Positions 44,546 through 54,410 of a stretch of 64,000 nucleotides of DNA are shown piece by piece; positions within the stretch are counted from its first letter, which is position 1; every line of letters begins with the position of its first letter. The position numbers were made by a program, and so were the translations under genes. The stretch is taken from the NCBI GenBank assembly GCA_016719055.1, contig JADKAW010000042.1:66701-130700 (forward strand). The letters are read 5' to 3'. This DNA is from Candidatus Rhodoferax mariagerensis (GTDB lineage: Bacteria > Pseudomonadota > Gammaproteobacteria > Burkholderiales > Burkholderiaceae_C). The notes beneath the pieces were generated by a model, which worked only from the letters and a program-made list of their open reading frames with translations, was not told where the DNA came from and did not search any database.

Positions 44546-46801
44546 ATGAAGCCCACCCCTGCCACGCCTGAACGCCTGCCCGCCCCATCAGGACCGGGTT
44601 TCCCCTGGCCGCGCCGGCTGTCCTGGCGGCTGGCACTGGGGTTTGGCTCGCTGGTTGGGCTGATGCTGCTGGCACTCGCCGTGCTCAGTCTGAAAATTAG
44701 CGCCATGACCGAACTGACCGAGCGTTTTGCCACCCAGGACATGCAGCGCCTGCTTCGGGTGCAGTCGCTGTCGCTCACCACCGAGGGCGTTGGCAATGCC
44801 TTGTTACACCTGATGAACGCGCCGCGCGCGCAACGGGTGCCGGTGTATGCCGATGTGGACGAACGCAACCGGCGCATCGACGGCATCATCGAGTCGCTGT
44901 CCAACAACCTTGACGAGCTGGCACAAGTGCAGACCCTGCGCCGCCTCAACGAAGCCCGTGCCGCCTATGCCGAGGCCTTTATCGCCACGGTCGACGAGAT
45001 CGAAGGCAACGACCCCAAGGCTGCGCTGCGGATTTACCGCGAACAAGTCATGCCTGCGCTGCAACAGGTGCTGGTCGAGTCGAACCTGCTGATCAACCGC
45101 GAGCGCGAACGCATTGAGCAACAGATGGCCCAGGCGCAAGCCCGGTTTAAACAACTGGCATGGTGGGCCGCCGCGCTGTCGGTGCTGGCGGTGGGCCTGG
45201 GCGTTGCGCTGGCGCTGGGCACCACGCGCAGCGTGGTGTCGCCGCTGAAGCAGCTGGAAGCCGCCGCCCAGCGCATTGCCGGGGGTGACTATTTGCACCC
45301 GGTGCTGGCCACCAGTTCCGAGGAGATTGACCGGGTGGGCCAGGCCCTGACCGCCATGACCGGCGCTATTGCCGCCCGTGAACATGAGATCGAACGCCTG
45401 GCCTTTCGCGACCCACTGACCGACCTGCCCAATCGCACCTTTTTGCTGCAGACCAGCCCAAGCACACAGCTGCCACTTAACCCGAATGAACCGCTGCCGC
45501 AGGCCGGCGCCAGCACGGATTTATCGGCTCAGCGCCCCGGCTGCCATTGCCGCAGCCTGGTGCTATTTGACCTGGCCCGGCTAAAAACCATCAACGAGAC
45601 GCTGGGTTTTGCCACCGGCGACACCCTGATCAAAGAGGTGGCACGGCGAGCGCAGGCGGTGTTGCAGTCAGTGAGCGCAACCGCTGGTTTGGCAAAATTT
45701 CAGGTATCAAATACCCTTCTAGCCCATGTGAATGGTGGAATGTTTGCTATTGTTTCTGGCGTAGATGAGCGCGCTGAGATCGAGCTGCTGTACCAGCGCC
45801 TGACAGCTGTCATGGCGCATCCCGCGCAGTGCAGCGGCCACAGCGTGGACTTGAGTCTGGCTTTTGGTCTGGCGCGTGTTGGTGACGATGCGGGTGCCGA
45901 ACCGGCCCTGCCGGTCATCAACCTGCTGCGCAACGCCGAGGTGGCCTTAAGCGCCGCCAAAGCGGCCGCACAGCCTTACGCCTGGTACAACCCGGCGCAG
46001 GAAGCGGCGCGTTTGTCACACCTGGGGCTGTTGTCTGACTTGCGCGCAGCCGTTAGCACCGCGCAGCTGCAAATGTGGCTGCAGCCCAAGTTCTCGTTGC
46101 AAACCGGCCGGGCGGTGGGGGCCGAGGCGCTGGTACGCTGGCAGCACCCCACCCGCGGTTTTGTTTCGCCGGCGGAGTTTGTGCCGTTTGCCGAGCAAAC
46201 CGGGGCCATTTCCCTGGTGACCGACTGGATGCTGGCGCAGGCGATGCTGACCCTGCAACGCTGGCAGGCCAGCCAGCCGGACCTGAGCCTGAGCGTCAAC
46301 GTCAGCACGCGTGACCTGCAGGACCCCAGCTTTTGCCAGCGTGTAGAACAACTGTTGCAACAGCACCGCGTCAACCCCCAACGACTGCGCCTGGAACTGG
46401 TCGAAAGTGGTTTGATGCAGGATGCCAAAGCCAGCATTGCGCTGCTGCACCACCTGCGCGCGCTGGGTGTGGAGCTGTCGATTGACGACTTTGGCACTGG
46501 ATATTCGTCGCTGGCGTATTTGCAGCAACTGCCGGTGAGCGAGCTCAAAATTGACCGCAGTTTCATCATCGACATCAACGCGCAGCCCATGAGCCAGCGC
46601 CTGGTCAAGACCATGATCGACATGGGCCACGGCATGGACTTGCTGGTGACCGCCGAGGGCATTGAGACCGCTGCTGAGCAGGACACCCTCAAAACCCTGG
46701 GCTGTGACGTGATGCAGGGCTACTTTGGCAGCCGGCCTCTGTTTGGCGACAAGCTGCAAGCCTGGTTTGACGACCTGGCGGCACCTGCGGCGAAAGCCTG
46801 A
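44546..46801 (+). CDS. membrane c-di-GMP phosphodiesterase (HAMP, degenerate GGDEF, EAL)
   Basis: This 751-residue protein has an N-terminal membrane helix (about 28-50), a periplasmic four-helix sensor (about 51-205), a second helix (about 206-228) and a HAMP segment. The GGDEF domain is degenerate ('VNGGMFAIVSG' near 395 in place of GGDEF), so it should not make c-di-GMP. The EAL domain is intact: 'GAEALVRWQHPTRGFVSPAE' near 525, 'LSVNVSTRDLQDP', 'SIDDFGTGYSSLAYLQQLPV' and 'TAEGIETAAEQDTL'. It should therefore hydrolyse c-di-GMP in response to an external signal. A deleted copy of its 3' end lies at 50871-51104. Confidence 0.9.
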   Translation: MKPTPATPERLPAPSGPGFPWPRRLSWRLALGFGSLVGLMLLALAVLSLKISAMTELTERFATQDMQRLLRVQSLSLTTEGVGNALLHLMNAPRAQRVPVYADVDERNRRIDGIIESLSNNLDELAQVQTLRRLNEARAAYAEAFIATVDEIEGNDPKAALRIYREQVMPALQQVLVESNLLINRERERIEQQMAQAQARFKQLAWWAAALSVLAVGLGVALALGTTRSVVSPLKQLEAAAQRIAGGDYLHPVLATSSEEIDRVGQALTAMTGAIAAREHEIERLAFRDPLTDLPNRTFLLQTSPSTQLPLNPNEPLPQAGASTDLSAQRPGCHCRSLVLFDLARLKTINETLGFATGDTLIKEVARRAQAVLQSVSATAGLAKFQVSNTLLAHVNGGMFAIVSGVDERAEIELLYQRLTAVMAHPAQCSGHSVDLSLAFGLARVGDDAGAEPALPVINLLRNAEVALSAAKAAAQPYAWYNPAQEAARLSHLGLLSDLRAAVSTAQLQMWLQPKFSLQTGRAVGAEALVRWQHPTRGFVSPAEFVPFAEQTGAISLVTDWMLAQAMLTLQRWQASQPDLSLSVNVSTRDLQDPSFCQRVEQLLQQHRVNPQRLRLELVESGLMQDAKASIALLHHLRALGVELSIDDFGTGYSSLAYLQQLPVSELKIDRSFIIDINAQPMSQRLVKTMIDMGHGMDLLVTAEGIETAAEQDTLKTLGCDVMQGYFGSRPLFGDKLQAWFDDLAAPAAKA

Positions 46802-46840
46802 TCCAATACCTAGTATTTTCCAAGTCAGGTATTGGCCTGA

Positions 46841-48148
46841 TCAGGGGCAGCTGCGCACCCGAAACTCAACCCGGCGGTCCAGTGCGTCACGCAAGTCATC
46901 GGTTCCGGTTCCCACCAGGTTTTCCCTGAAGCCCATGCCCAGCGACTGCAAACGCCCGGTCAACCCGTGGGACAGGCCTTCGAGTTTGCGCTGGATGGTG
47001 GTCGCACGCGACAGCGACAAACGCTCATTGGTAGACTCGGTTCCGGTGCGACTGGAATGCCCCAAAACGCTCACACACTGCTGAGAACTGCCCATTTCGC
47101 GCGCCAAGATACGAAGCCACATGGCGTAAGGGCCGCTGACTTTGGGGTCTTGAAGAAAATCGACCGAGCCCGGCTTGAACAAGAACTTGAACGACAGGCT
47201 GTTGGTACTCAAGCCCAAGGCCACGATGCGACCAAAGGCCTGCTCGGCCATGTCCATGCGGCCCAGCTGCATATTGGACAAATAAAGACCGTTAAAAACC
47301 CGCAACTGCTTGCCGTCCGGGCGTGCTGCTGCTGCCTCGTAGACCCGTAATGCCTCTTCAAACTGGCTTGCGTCGTACAAACGCACGCCTTCGGTGATCA
47401 AGGACGAGACTGTCAGGTTGGAAACGTAAATCGGGTCTGCTTCGGCGCCGGTTTTGGCCTGTGCGGTACGCACCTGTCCTTCAACAAAGCGGTCGCGCGC
47501 CAGCGACGGGCTGTCTTGGTAAAAGCTGGTGGGCGTGGCATCTACCCCAACGGCAGTGGTGTTGACCCCCGCTTGCGCCAGCACATAACCAGAGCGCAAA
47601 TCGGTTACCGACAAATTGATGCGAAAACGGGCCTGGGTGTCACTGCTTTCCGGCGAGATGGGTGACAAGGTGGCTGCCAATAAAAAGCGCTCGTCAGACA
47701 AGCCCTTGCCAGTTTGCGCAGAGCTTGGCAGGGCCAGCACGTCAAACTGCGGAAAGCGCGCCTTGGCGCGCAATAGCAGGCGGGTGTCGAGGAATCGAGT
47801 CGCCAGAGTTTGTTGCCCGGTTTGGCTGTCAAGCGCGACATCGACCACAATTTTGCTGCGTGGCACGACCTTGTCTTTTTGCAGCATGGACTCGACCATG
47901 GTCTTGGCAGGGGGTGCAAATTCGGGCAAACGCTGCGCCTGAGTTAACAAATCGTCCACTGCAAAGTCAATTGCAGCATCAAACGCCACGGCAGCAGTAG
48001 GCGCCAACGGCCGCTGCGGCACCGGCGCTGGCGGCGCGGCGCAGGCCGTCAGCAGCGCTGAAAAACCCAACACAATCAGCTTGTTGCGTCTATTGAACCA
48101 GACGCAGAGCTTGGGAAAGAGAGCGGAAAAACACGACTTTATTGACAT
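46841..48148 (-). CDS. OmpA-like lipoprotein
   Basis: This 435-residue protein has a lipoprotein signal peptide with lipobox 'LLTAC' (Cys36). The first half resembles a CsgG/FlgO-type domain ('SKIVVDVALDSQTGQQTLAT', 'RFRINLSVTDLRSGYVLAQA'), then a TPR-like segment ('LYDASQFEEALRVYEAAAAR'), and an OmpA-type peptidoglycan-binding end ('VLGHSSRTGTESTNERLSLS', 'DALDRRVEFRVRSCP'). It probably anchors the outer membrane to the cell wall. Its start overlaps the end of the cyclase gene by 10 bases, so the two are co-translated and probably act together. Confidence 0.82.
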   Translation of the reverse strand: MSIKSCFSALFPKLCVWFNRRNKLIVLGFSALLTACAAPPAPVPQRPLAPTAAVAFDAAIDFAVDDLLTQAQRLPEFAPPAKTMVESMLQKDKVVPRSKIVVDVALDSQTGQQTLATRFLDTRLLLRAKARFPQFDVLALPSSAQTGKGLSDERFLLAATLSPISPESSDTQARFRINLSVTDLRSGYVLAQAGVNTTAVGVDATPTSFYQDSPSLARDRFVEGQVRTAQAKTGAEADPIYVSNLTVSSLITEGVRLYDASQFEEALRVYEAAAARPDGKQLRVFNGLYLSNMQLGRMDMAEQAFGRIVALGLSTNSLSFKFLFKPGSVDFLQDPKVSGPYAMWLRILAREMGSSQQCVSVLGHSSRTGTESTNERLSLSRATTIQRKLEGLSHGLTGRLQSLGMGFRENLVGTGTDDLRDALDRRVEFRVRSCP

Positions 48149-49320
48149 TTGGACACCATCTCTTGTTGTTCAGACGAGGATAAGGGCTCACCCGTGCTGA
48201 CCTTCTCAAGCAAGCGTGAGCAACGAACACTGAAGTCACTGACTTTCGGGCGCACCTGAACCACAGGTTCTTTGAGCGCAGGAATGGGCTGTGCTTTGAC
48301 GATCACTGGCGCTGCCGCTGGCACACGAACGGCAGCTGACTGCGCTACTTTGGCTGGTAGTGCAGGTGCAGCAGCTGGAGAAAGAGATTGATTCACCGCT
48401 GCAACGGCAGGCGTGTCTGGCGTTGCAGGCGACGCTACAGAGGCTGCGTTAGATGCAGAGGGCACAGAGTCGCGGGATGTCGTGGGTACAGAGGCGGCAG
48501 GTGCAGCGGCAGCAGATGTTGTGGCCGCTGGTGTGACCCGCTGCAGAATCAGCATTTCAGCCGGTGGACCGGATGGCGTGCTCAAAAACCAGAACAGCGT
48601 CAGCACGCCAAGCAGCAACAACGAAGCCAGCAAAGCAATGGGTTTGATGGCAAGGCCAGCCGACTTTGGTACCGACTTCAGTTTGGGCAAAGTGGACTTG
48701 GCTGCACTGTCGGCCCAAGCCGCGTGCGCCAACTCTTGCTGAGCTTCTTGTACCAGCTTGTCGAAAGCAGCTTGTTCAAAATGCACGGCGTAAAGCTCAT
48801 GCGAGCGACCATGTTTATCATCCCCCGCCCCCGCTGGCTCAAACAAGCGAAGGTAGTCCGCATCCAGATGCGACATGGCATCAAAAAAATTACGCGAAGC
48901 CAGCATTTGCCCTGGATTGGCTAAATCTTGCTCGCGCTTGGCAGAGTTGATGCCGTCACCAACGTAATTGGCCCGCCCCTCCACATCGGGCACTTCTTTG
49001 ACCACACCCGTGTGCAAACCCAGGCGCAAGCGCTTGAATGGTAGCGGTGCGGCTTCGTCACCTGCGGTGCAGGCTTGCCACAGTGCCAGCGCGGCATACA
49101 GAGGATGCTGAGGGTTGTTCAAAAAAGCGACCACCGCACCATCGCCTGTGTCACGAATGCGAAAGCTGCTGGCCGGTAGCGGCGCCAAGACCGCATTCAG
49201 ATGGGTGATCAAGGCGGCCTTGATCTTGAATTGACCGGTGGTGGACTCTTTGGAATAGGCCACCAGGTCAATGAACAAGAAACTAACCAGCTGGGTGGGC
49301 GCGTATTGAGGAGCTGACAA
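48139..49320 (-). CDS. membrane-anchored class III adenylate/guanylate cyclase
   Basis: This protein of 393 residues has an N-terminal cyclase homology domain (about 8-185). The metal-binding Asp residues are Asp18 in 'FLFIDLVAYSKES' and Asp60 in 'RDTGDGAVVAF', and the transition-state Asn-x3-Arg is in 'GDGINSAKREQD'. A transmembrane helix lies near 225-247, followed by a long Ala/Pro/Thr/Val-rich periplasmic tail ending in a Cys-containing domain. The catalytic domain is thus cytoplasmic while the tail faces the periplasm near the co-encoded OmpA-like lipoprotein. The nucleotide (cAMP or cGMP) cannot be told. Confidence 0.83.
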   Translation of the reverse strand: MSAPQYAPTQLVSFLFIDLVAYSKESTTGQFKIKAALITHLNAVLAPLPASSFRIRDTGDGAVVAFLNNPQHPLYAALALWQACTAGDEAAPLPFKRLRLGLHTGVVKEVPDVEGRANYVGDGINSAKREQDLANPGQMLASRNFFDAMSHLDADYLRLFEPAGAGDDKHGRSHELYAVHFEQAAFDKLVQEAQQELAHAAWADSAAKSTLPKLKSVPKSAGLAIKPIALLASLLLLGVLTLFWFLSTPSGPPAEMLILQRVTPAATTSAAAAPAASVPTTSRDSVPSASNAASVASPATPDTPAVAAVNQSLSPAAAPALPAKVAQSAAVRVPAAAPVIVKAQPIPALKEPVVQVRPKVSDFSVRCSRLLEKVSTGEPLSSSEQQEMVSKCQ

Positions 49321-49584
49321 GAGAGTTACACCGTAGAAAAAACACCCGGCACCATCAGCCGTTGTAAGCGCGAAGTCTACACGTCATGAATTGTAGAAAA
49401 AACGGATACGACGGAACGGATAACGGATAGCAGATAGGAAATACAACCACATGAGCCCAAGTATACGGATGGGAATTTCAACCGTATGAGCCCAAGTATC
49501 GTGCCCTGGAAGCGCCCTCAATCCGGGTAAACCCCTCGGTTAGCCGCCCGGCGTGTCAAATTTGCCACCCGGCGTTGTATTCAG
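49321..49584. other. upstream region of the cyclase operon, no gene
   Basis: 264 bases without coding potential. They contain two copies of 'ATGAGCCCAAGTAT' at about 49452-49465 and 49487-49500 and a run of 'ACGGATA' words (49410-49435). They presumably include the cyclase promoter on the minus strand and then the edge of the IS91 relic. Confidence 0.4.
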
Positions 49585-50868
49585 TAGGGTGATTTGCGGT
49601 GCCCAGCTGTACCGGGCGCGGCACCACGCCGCAGCCGGGCTCTGAATGCCAACCGCCGTTTGCCCACTCGCCAATGGCTGCGCTGATTGACCTCGCAGTC
49701 TGGCGCGGGTTGCGCTGCCTGATCCCAGTCCGGCTCGGTTTGCGCCCCATCATTGCTGTGCGCATCACCGTCATCCCACAACGGTGGCCAGCGTGCCGGG
49801 ACTATATGCCGAGGCTGCAAGTCCACCCCGATGTGATCGAGTATTTGCCGAATGTCGGCGCTGTGGGTGATGAACGCGATGATGCGCATCTGCCCACTGC
49901 AGTTCGGACGCAGCAAAGGGAAGACTTCGTAGATGCGGGCGATCAGTACCGCCCACAGGTAGTGCGCTGAACGCTTGGGTGGTGCAGGTTCAGGCGTGGG
50001 TGGGATGGCGGTACACCAGGGCAGCACCTTCTTTGCGCAGCCGCTGCAAGGAAAACGCTGGGCGGGCGCAGTAGCGCAGCAGACGCTCCAGCGCGGCGCT
50101 GTCTCTCGCTTCTACGCAGACACCGGCATCGACCGAGCAGCCGCTGTGCTGGTAGCCCAGCATCTCTTTGGCCTCAAAACTCTGCAGCAGGCCCCAACCC
50201 ACGAAGGCAAGCAGGATGCGCCGGCGCAGAGTGGCCTGCACCTGGGCCTTAAGCGATGCCATCGACATCACTGACCGGGTTAAAGATGACGCCGGGCGGC
50301 GAGGCTGTGGCATCGGTCACGTCATTAGCCTGAGCCGGCCCCGCCACCTCCTCAAACATGCCATCGACCACACAGGTGCACATGCCCGTTCAGCCTGGAG
50401 CCAAAGCGGTGGATGAAGGCCACTGCGCCGATGTGCAAGGCTGCCTGATCCACCTGTGCCGCACCGGGGCAGTGCGTCAGCAGGCTTTGCGCAATGACCC
50501 GCAAGAAATTGTGCAGCACCATGTTGAGCATGGATCCATCGCGTTGCATGAAGTAACGCAGCCGCTTTGGCACTGACAGCACCCACTGGTGCACCGGCAG
50601 GCGCGGCAACACGCGGTCGCTCAGGAGCCCCTCCGCCATGCGCCGCGTGTTGCAAGAGGGGTGACACCCCGGCCTTAGCAGGAGAAAGCGACGAAGAAGT
50701 CCCCGCTTGCAGCACGCCCGTAGTCACCGCAGCGGGCGCCGGCAAAGCCGTGCGCAAAGAGGCCGCACGCCAGAAACTTCTCGAACGCCTGGCGCACATA
50801 GGGTTTTGGCGTGAGGTGGTCGCCCTGCCAGTCAAACTGGCCCACGTTGACCAGATCAAGCCAGGTCT
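49585..50868 (-). pseudogene. IS91-family transposase relic
   Basis: Several minus-strand frames together give an IS91-type transposase: 'RQAFEKFLACGLFAHGFAGA' (near 50780), 'RLPVHQWVLSVPKRLRYFMQ' (near 50570), 'ALHIGAVAFIHRFGSRLNGH' (near 50400), 'GWGLLQSFEAKEMLGYQHSG' (near 50180), then 'AHYLWAVLIARIYEVFPLLR' and 'AFITHSADIRQILDHIG' (49975-49840). There are at least three frame changes, part of the zinc finger is garbled, and the segment between 'AALVYR' and 'AHYLWAV' is deleted. It cannot be active. The deleted segment corresponds to the fragment at 18630-18899. Confidence 0.83.
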
Positions 50869-50870
50869 CC

Positions 50871-51104
50871 AGCCAGCATTGCGCTGTTGCAACACCTGCG
50901 CGCGCTGGGTGTGGAGCTGTCGATTGACGACATGGGCTTGGCATGGACTTGCTGGTGATCGCCGAGGGCATTGAGACCGCTGCTGAGCAGGACACCCTCA
51001 AAACCCTGGGCTGCGACATGATGCAAGGCTACTTTGGCAGCCGCCCATTGTTTGGCGACAAGCTGCAAGCCTGGTTTGACGACCCAACGGCACCTTCGGC
51101 CTGA
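50871..51104 (+). pseudogene. internally deleted duplicate of the EAL gene 3' end
   Basis: Bases 50871-50931 match 46429-46489 and bases 50931-51104 match about 46621-46801 of the EAL phosphodiesterase gene, with few substitutions, down to the shared end 'FGDKLQAWFDD' and stop. About 131 bases, including the 'FGTGYSSLAYL' motif, are deleted. It directly abuts the end of the IS91 relic and has no start; it is not expected to be expressed as an enzyme. Confidence 0.9.
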
Positions 51105-51181
51105 GCCTGACCGCGGCGCGGCAAAACCTCGATTGGCATTGGTCGGTATGCGGCTGGCACGCCCTTGCGTAAAATCAGGGC

Positions 51182-52903
51182 GTGGCAAGACCATCTAAAA
51201 CTCCTCTCGGCAGCCAGGCCGCAGACAAGCTGGCGAAACAAAATCAGCTCATCGAGCACGGGTGGCGCTTGCAACAAGCTGGCGAGCTGGCGATGGCCGA
51301 AGAGGTCTATGCGTCGGTCCTCAAGGCCAATCCCAAGCACTTCAATGCTGCCTATTTGCTGGGCAACATGGCGGCTCAAGCGGCAAGGCATCAAACTGCG
51401 GTTAATTTCTATACCCAAGCGATACGCATCAACCCCAGCCATGCTGAGCCCTACAACAACCGCGGCAACGCCTTGCTAGCACTTAAGCAGTTTGGTGCGG
51501 CAGTCGCCAGTTTTGATACCGCCATCAGCATCCAGGCCAATTACGCCGAGGCCTATTCCAATCGTGGCAATGCCTTGTTCGCACTCAAAAAATTTGGTGC
51601 GGCGGTGGCCAGCCTTGACAAGGCCGTCAGCCTCAAGTCGGACTACGCAGAGGCTTATTCCAACCGAGGCAATGCCTTGTCTGCGCTTAAACAGCTCGAT
51701 GCTGCGGTAGCAAGTTTTGACGCGGCCATTCGCCTCAAGCCCGACTATGCGCAGGCTTTTTCCAACCGGGGCATCGCGCTACTGGAGCTCAAACAGCAGG
51801 ACGCGGCGCTGGCCAGTTTTGATGCGGCCATCCGCATCCGGCACGACTATGCCGAGGCCTATTCCAACCGGGGCAACGCGTTGCGGGCGTTCCATCAATG
51901 GGACGCGGCCATGGCCTGCTACGACCAGGCCATCCAACTGGACCCCGATCTGGCGCTGGCTTACATGAACAAGTCCATCACCTTGCTGCTGCAAGGCAAC
52001 TTTGCTGACGGATGGCCGTTGCATGAATGGCGAAACGGCAACGCCCAGGCAAGGGCCAGCCTGCGTCACTTCAAACAACCGCTTTGGCTGGGCACCGAGC
52101 CCCTGCTGGGCAAAACCATTCTGCTGCACTGCGAGCAGGGTCTGGGTGACACCATCCAGTTTGCCCGCTACGCCCGGTTGGTCAAGCAACTCGGGGCACG
52201 TGTCGTGATGGAGGTTCCGGCAACACTGATCACCTTGCTGACTGGCTTGGCCGGTGTGGACGAGCTGATCGCAGAGGACACCCGGCTGCCTGGCTTTGAC
52301 TACCACTGCCCTCTGCTGTCGTTGCCGCTGGCGTTCAACACTCACCTCGCCACCATTCCCAGCCCGCAGCCCTACCTTCAAAGCCGGGCCGACAAGGTGG
52401 CTACCTGGCAAGCGCGCTTGGGTGAGAAGGTCAGGCCGCGCGTGGGCCTGGTCTGGTGTGGCAACCCCCTGCACAAAAACGACCACAACCGCAGTTTTAC
52501 GGTCAATCTGTTGCTGCCCTACCTGGCGCCAGACGTCGATTACATCTGTCTTCAAAAAGAACTGCGCGACATCGACCGGGCACCGTTACAACACTCACCC
52601 ATCAGGTTCCTGGGCAACGACATCAAAGACTTTACAGACACCGCTGCACTGTGTGAGCTGGTAGACCTGGTCATCAGCGTCGACACCAGCGTGGCGCATT
52701 TGGCGGGTGCTTTGGGCAAGGCCACCTGGCTGATGCTGCCGTATGTGCCCGATTGGCGCTGGTTGCTGAACCGAAACGACAGCCCCTGGTATGCGTCGAT
52801 GTGCCTGTATCGGCAAGATGCGCAGCGCGACTGGGCCACTGTTCTCAAACAAGTGGCCCAGGACATGGTGCCCTGGCGTTTGGGCGCTGTCCCTACCAGT
52901 TAG
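51182..52903 (+). CDS. TPR-repeat protein with glycosyltransferase-like C-terminal domain
   Basis: This 573-residue protein uses a GTG start at 51182. Residues about 15-280 form seven to eight tetratricopeptide repeats of 34 residues with near-identical text ('YAEAYSNRGNAL', 'AVASFDAAIRLKPDYAQAFS'). The rest resembles the GT9/GT41-like domain often attached to such repeats: 'ILLHCEQGLGDTIQFARYAR', 'RPRVGLVWCGNPLHKNDHNR' and 'LVDLVISVDTSVAHLAGALG'. This suggests sugar transfer to protein or glycan, but the acceptor is unknown. It converges with amtB, with 11 bases of overlap. Confidence 0.85.
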   Translation: MARPSKTPLGSQAADKLAKQNQLIEHGWRLQQAGELAMAEEVYASVLKANPKHFNAAYLLGNMAAQAARHQTAVNFYTQAIRINPSHAEPYNNRGNALLALKQFGAAVASFDTAISIQANYAEAYSNRGNALFALKKFGAAVASLDKAVSLKSDYAEAYSNRGNALSALKQLDAAVASFDAAIRLKPDYAQAFSNRGIALLELKQQDAALASFDAAIRIRHDYAEAYSNRGNALRAFHQWDAAMACYDQAIQLDPDLALAYMNKSITLLLQGNFADGWPLHEWRNGNAQARASLRHFKQPLWLGTEPLLGKTILLHCEQGLGDTIQFARYARLVKQLGARVVMEVPATLITLLTGLAGVDELIAEDTRLPGFDYHCPLLSLPLAFNTHLATIPSPQPYLQSRADKVATWQARLGEKVRPRVGLVWCGNPLHKNDHNRSFTVNLLLPYLAPDVDYICLQKELRDIDRAPLQHSPIRFLGNDIKDFTDTAALCELVDLVISVDTSVAHLAGALGKATWLMLPYVPDWRWLLNRNDSPWYASMCLYRQDAQRDWATVLKQVAQDMVPWRLGAVPTS

Positions 52904-54095
52904 CCTCGCGCTCGGGTGTGGCGCTGATTTTGTGGATGGACAGGTCAGCCCCTTCGTACTCTTCTTCCTGGCTCAAACGCAATCCAACGGTGGCTTTCAA
53001 CACGCCATAAACCAGAACGCCACCCAGCAAGGCCCAGGCTACGCCAATGCTGGTGCCAATCAGTTGCGCGCCAAAGCTCACGCCACCCAAGCCACCCAGC
53101 GCCTGACTGCCAAAAATGCCGGCTGCAATGCCGCCCCAGGTACCGCACAAGCCATGCAAGGGCCAGACACCCAGCACATCGTCAATCTTCCAGCGGTTTT
53201 GCGTGAGCGTGAACATGGTCACAAACAAGGCGCCAGCCACCGCCCCCACCACCAGCGCACCGATCGGGTGCATCAGGTCGGAGCCGGCACACACCGCCAC
53301 CAAACCCGCTAACGGGCCGTTGTGCACAAAGCCGGGGTCGTTTTTGCCCAGCGTCAGCGCTGCCAGTGTGCCGCCCACCATGGCCATCAGCGAGTTGACC
53401 GCCACCAGCCCTGAAATTTTGTCCAGTGTCTGCGCACTCATCACATTAAAACCAAACCAGCCCACCGTCAAAATCCAGGCGCCCAGTGCCAGAAACGGAA
53501 TGCTTGAGGGCGGGTGCGCTGACATGCCACCGTCCTTGCGATAGCGGTTGGCGCGCGCACCCAACATCAGCACGGCGGGCAGGGCGATCCAGCCACCCAC
53601 GGCATGCACCACAACACTGCCAGCAAAGTCATGAAATTCAGCGCCAGTCAAACCTTTCAGCCAGGCCTGCACGCCGAAATGCTGGTTCCAGGCGATGCCC
53701 TCAAAAAACGGATAAATGAAACCGACAAACACCGCCGTGGCGATGAGCTGTGGCCAGAAACGGGCCCGCTCGGCAATACCCCCCGAAATAATGGCTGGAA
53801 TTGCAGCCGCAAAGGTCAGCAGAAAGAAGAACTTGACCAGGTCGTAGCCGTTCTTGGCCGCCAGTTGCTCGGCCCCGACAAAAAAATGTGTGCCATAAGC
53901 CACGCCATAACCTACCAGAAAATAGACAACGGTGGACACCGAAAAGTCCACCAGAATCTTGACCAGCGCGTTGACCTGGTTTTTGCGGCGCACCGTGCCC
54001 AGTTCCAGAAACGCAAAACCGGCGTGCATGGCCAGCACCATGATGCCGCCGAGAAGGATGAACAAGGCATCCGCGCCCTGTTTGAGTGCTTCCAT
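52893..54095 (-). CDS. amtB: ammonium transporter
   Basis: This 400-residue Amt channel has eleven predicted helices. The N-terminal 'MVLAMHAGFAFLELGTVRRK' and 'NALVKILVDFSVSTVVYFLV', and the two pore His residues in 'GSVVVHAVGGWIALP' and 'GVWPLHGLCGTWGG', identify it. The C-terminal tail contains 'SQEEEYEGADLSIHKISA', the region that contacts GlnK. No glnK gene is adjacent, unlike the usual glnK-amtB pair. The gene is expressed away from the Mn riboswitch gene, with 125 bases between the start and the riboswitch. Confidence 0.93.
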   Translation of the reverse strand: MEALKQGADALFILLGGIMVLAMHAGFAFLELGTVRRKNQVNALVKILVDFSVSTVVYFLVGYGVAYGTHFFVGAEQLAAKNGYDLVKFFFLLTFAAAIPAIISGGIAERARFWPQLIATAVFVGFIYPFFEGIAWNQHFGVQAWLKGLTGAEFHDFAGSVVVHAVGGWIALPAVLMLGARANRYRKDGGMSAHPPSSIPFLALGAWILTVGWFGFNVMSAQTLDKISGLVAVNSLMAMVGGTLAALTLGKNDPGFVHNGPLAGLVAVCAGSDLMHPIGALVVGAVAGALFVTMFTLTQNRWKIDDVLGVWPLHGLCGTWGGIAAGIFGSQALGGLGGVSFGAQLIGTSIGVAWALLGGVLVYGVLKATVGLRLSQEEEYEGADLSIHKISATPEREANW

Positions 54096-54219
54096 GAGAA
54101 CCTCTTTGAGTAGATTGCTATTTAATAGTGCGTTTTAGGCGACTTCTTAGAAATCGCACCAGATTAAAGCAAAAACTGCGCCAATTTGGTGTTCGTCGTT
54201 TCTATCTTAGAATGAAGAC

Positions 54220-54405
54220 TGTCATTGGGGAGTAGCCGCCCTTTCTTGCTGAAAGGGGCTTGCGTCAACAGACTTGTTTTGTCAGACACGGCAAACATGG
54301 CGCAAGCAGAGTCCAGGCTTTGGGCTTTGGCGAGACCTTTGACTGCACACCTCTGTTTTGGCCGGGGATGTCGTGCAGTCATTGGTTTAATTTCCGGCCG
54401 GAGAC
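54220..54405 (+). promoter_or_regulatory. yybP-ykoY manganese riboswitch
   Basis: The leader of the GDT1-type transporter shows the conserved blocks of this riboswitch in order: GGGGAGTAGC at 54227-54236, GCGTCAACA near 54262-54270, TGGCGAGACCTTTG at about 54328-54342, and CCGGAGACC at about 54397-54405, six bases before the ATG. The known class binds Mn2+ and turns on Mn exporters; UPF0016/GDT1 genes are frequent targets. The last block lies where a ribosome site would be, which points to control of translation. Confidence 0.85.
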
Positions 54406-54410
54406 CCCTC

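Noticed and set aside
51430..51970. Regular about 102-bp tandem repeats resembling a repeat array
   Set aside because: They are in phase and encode 34-residue TPR units, so they are coding repeats and not CRISPR or satellite DNA.
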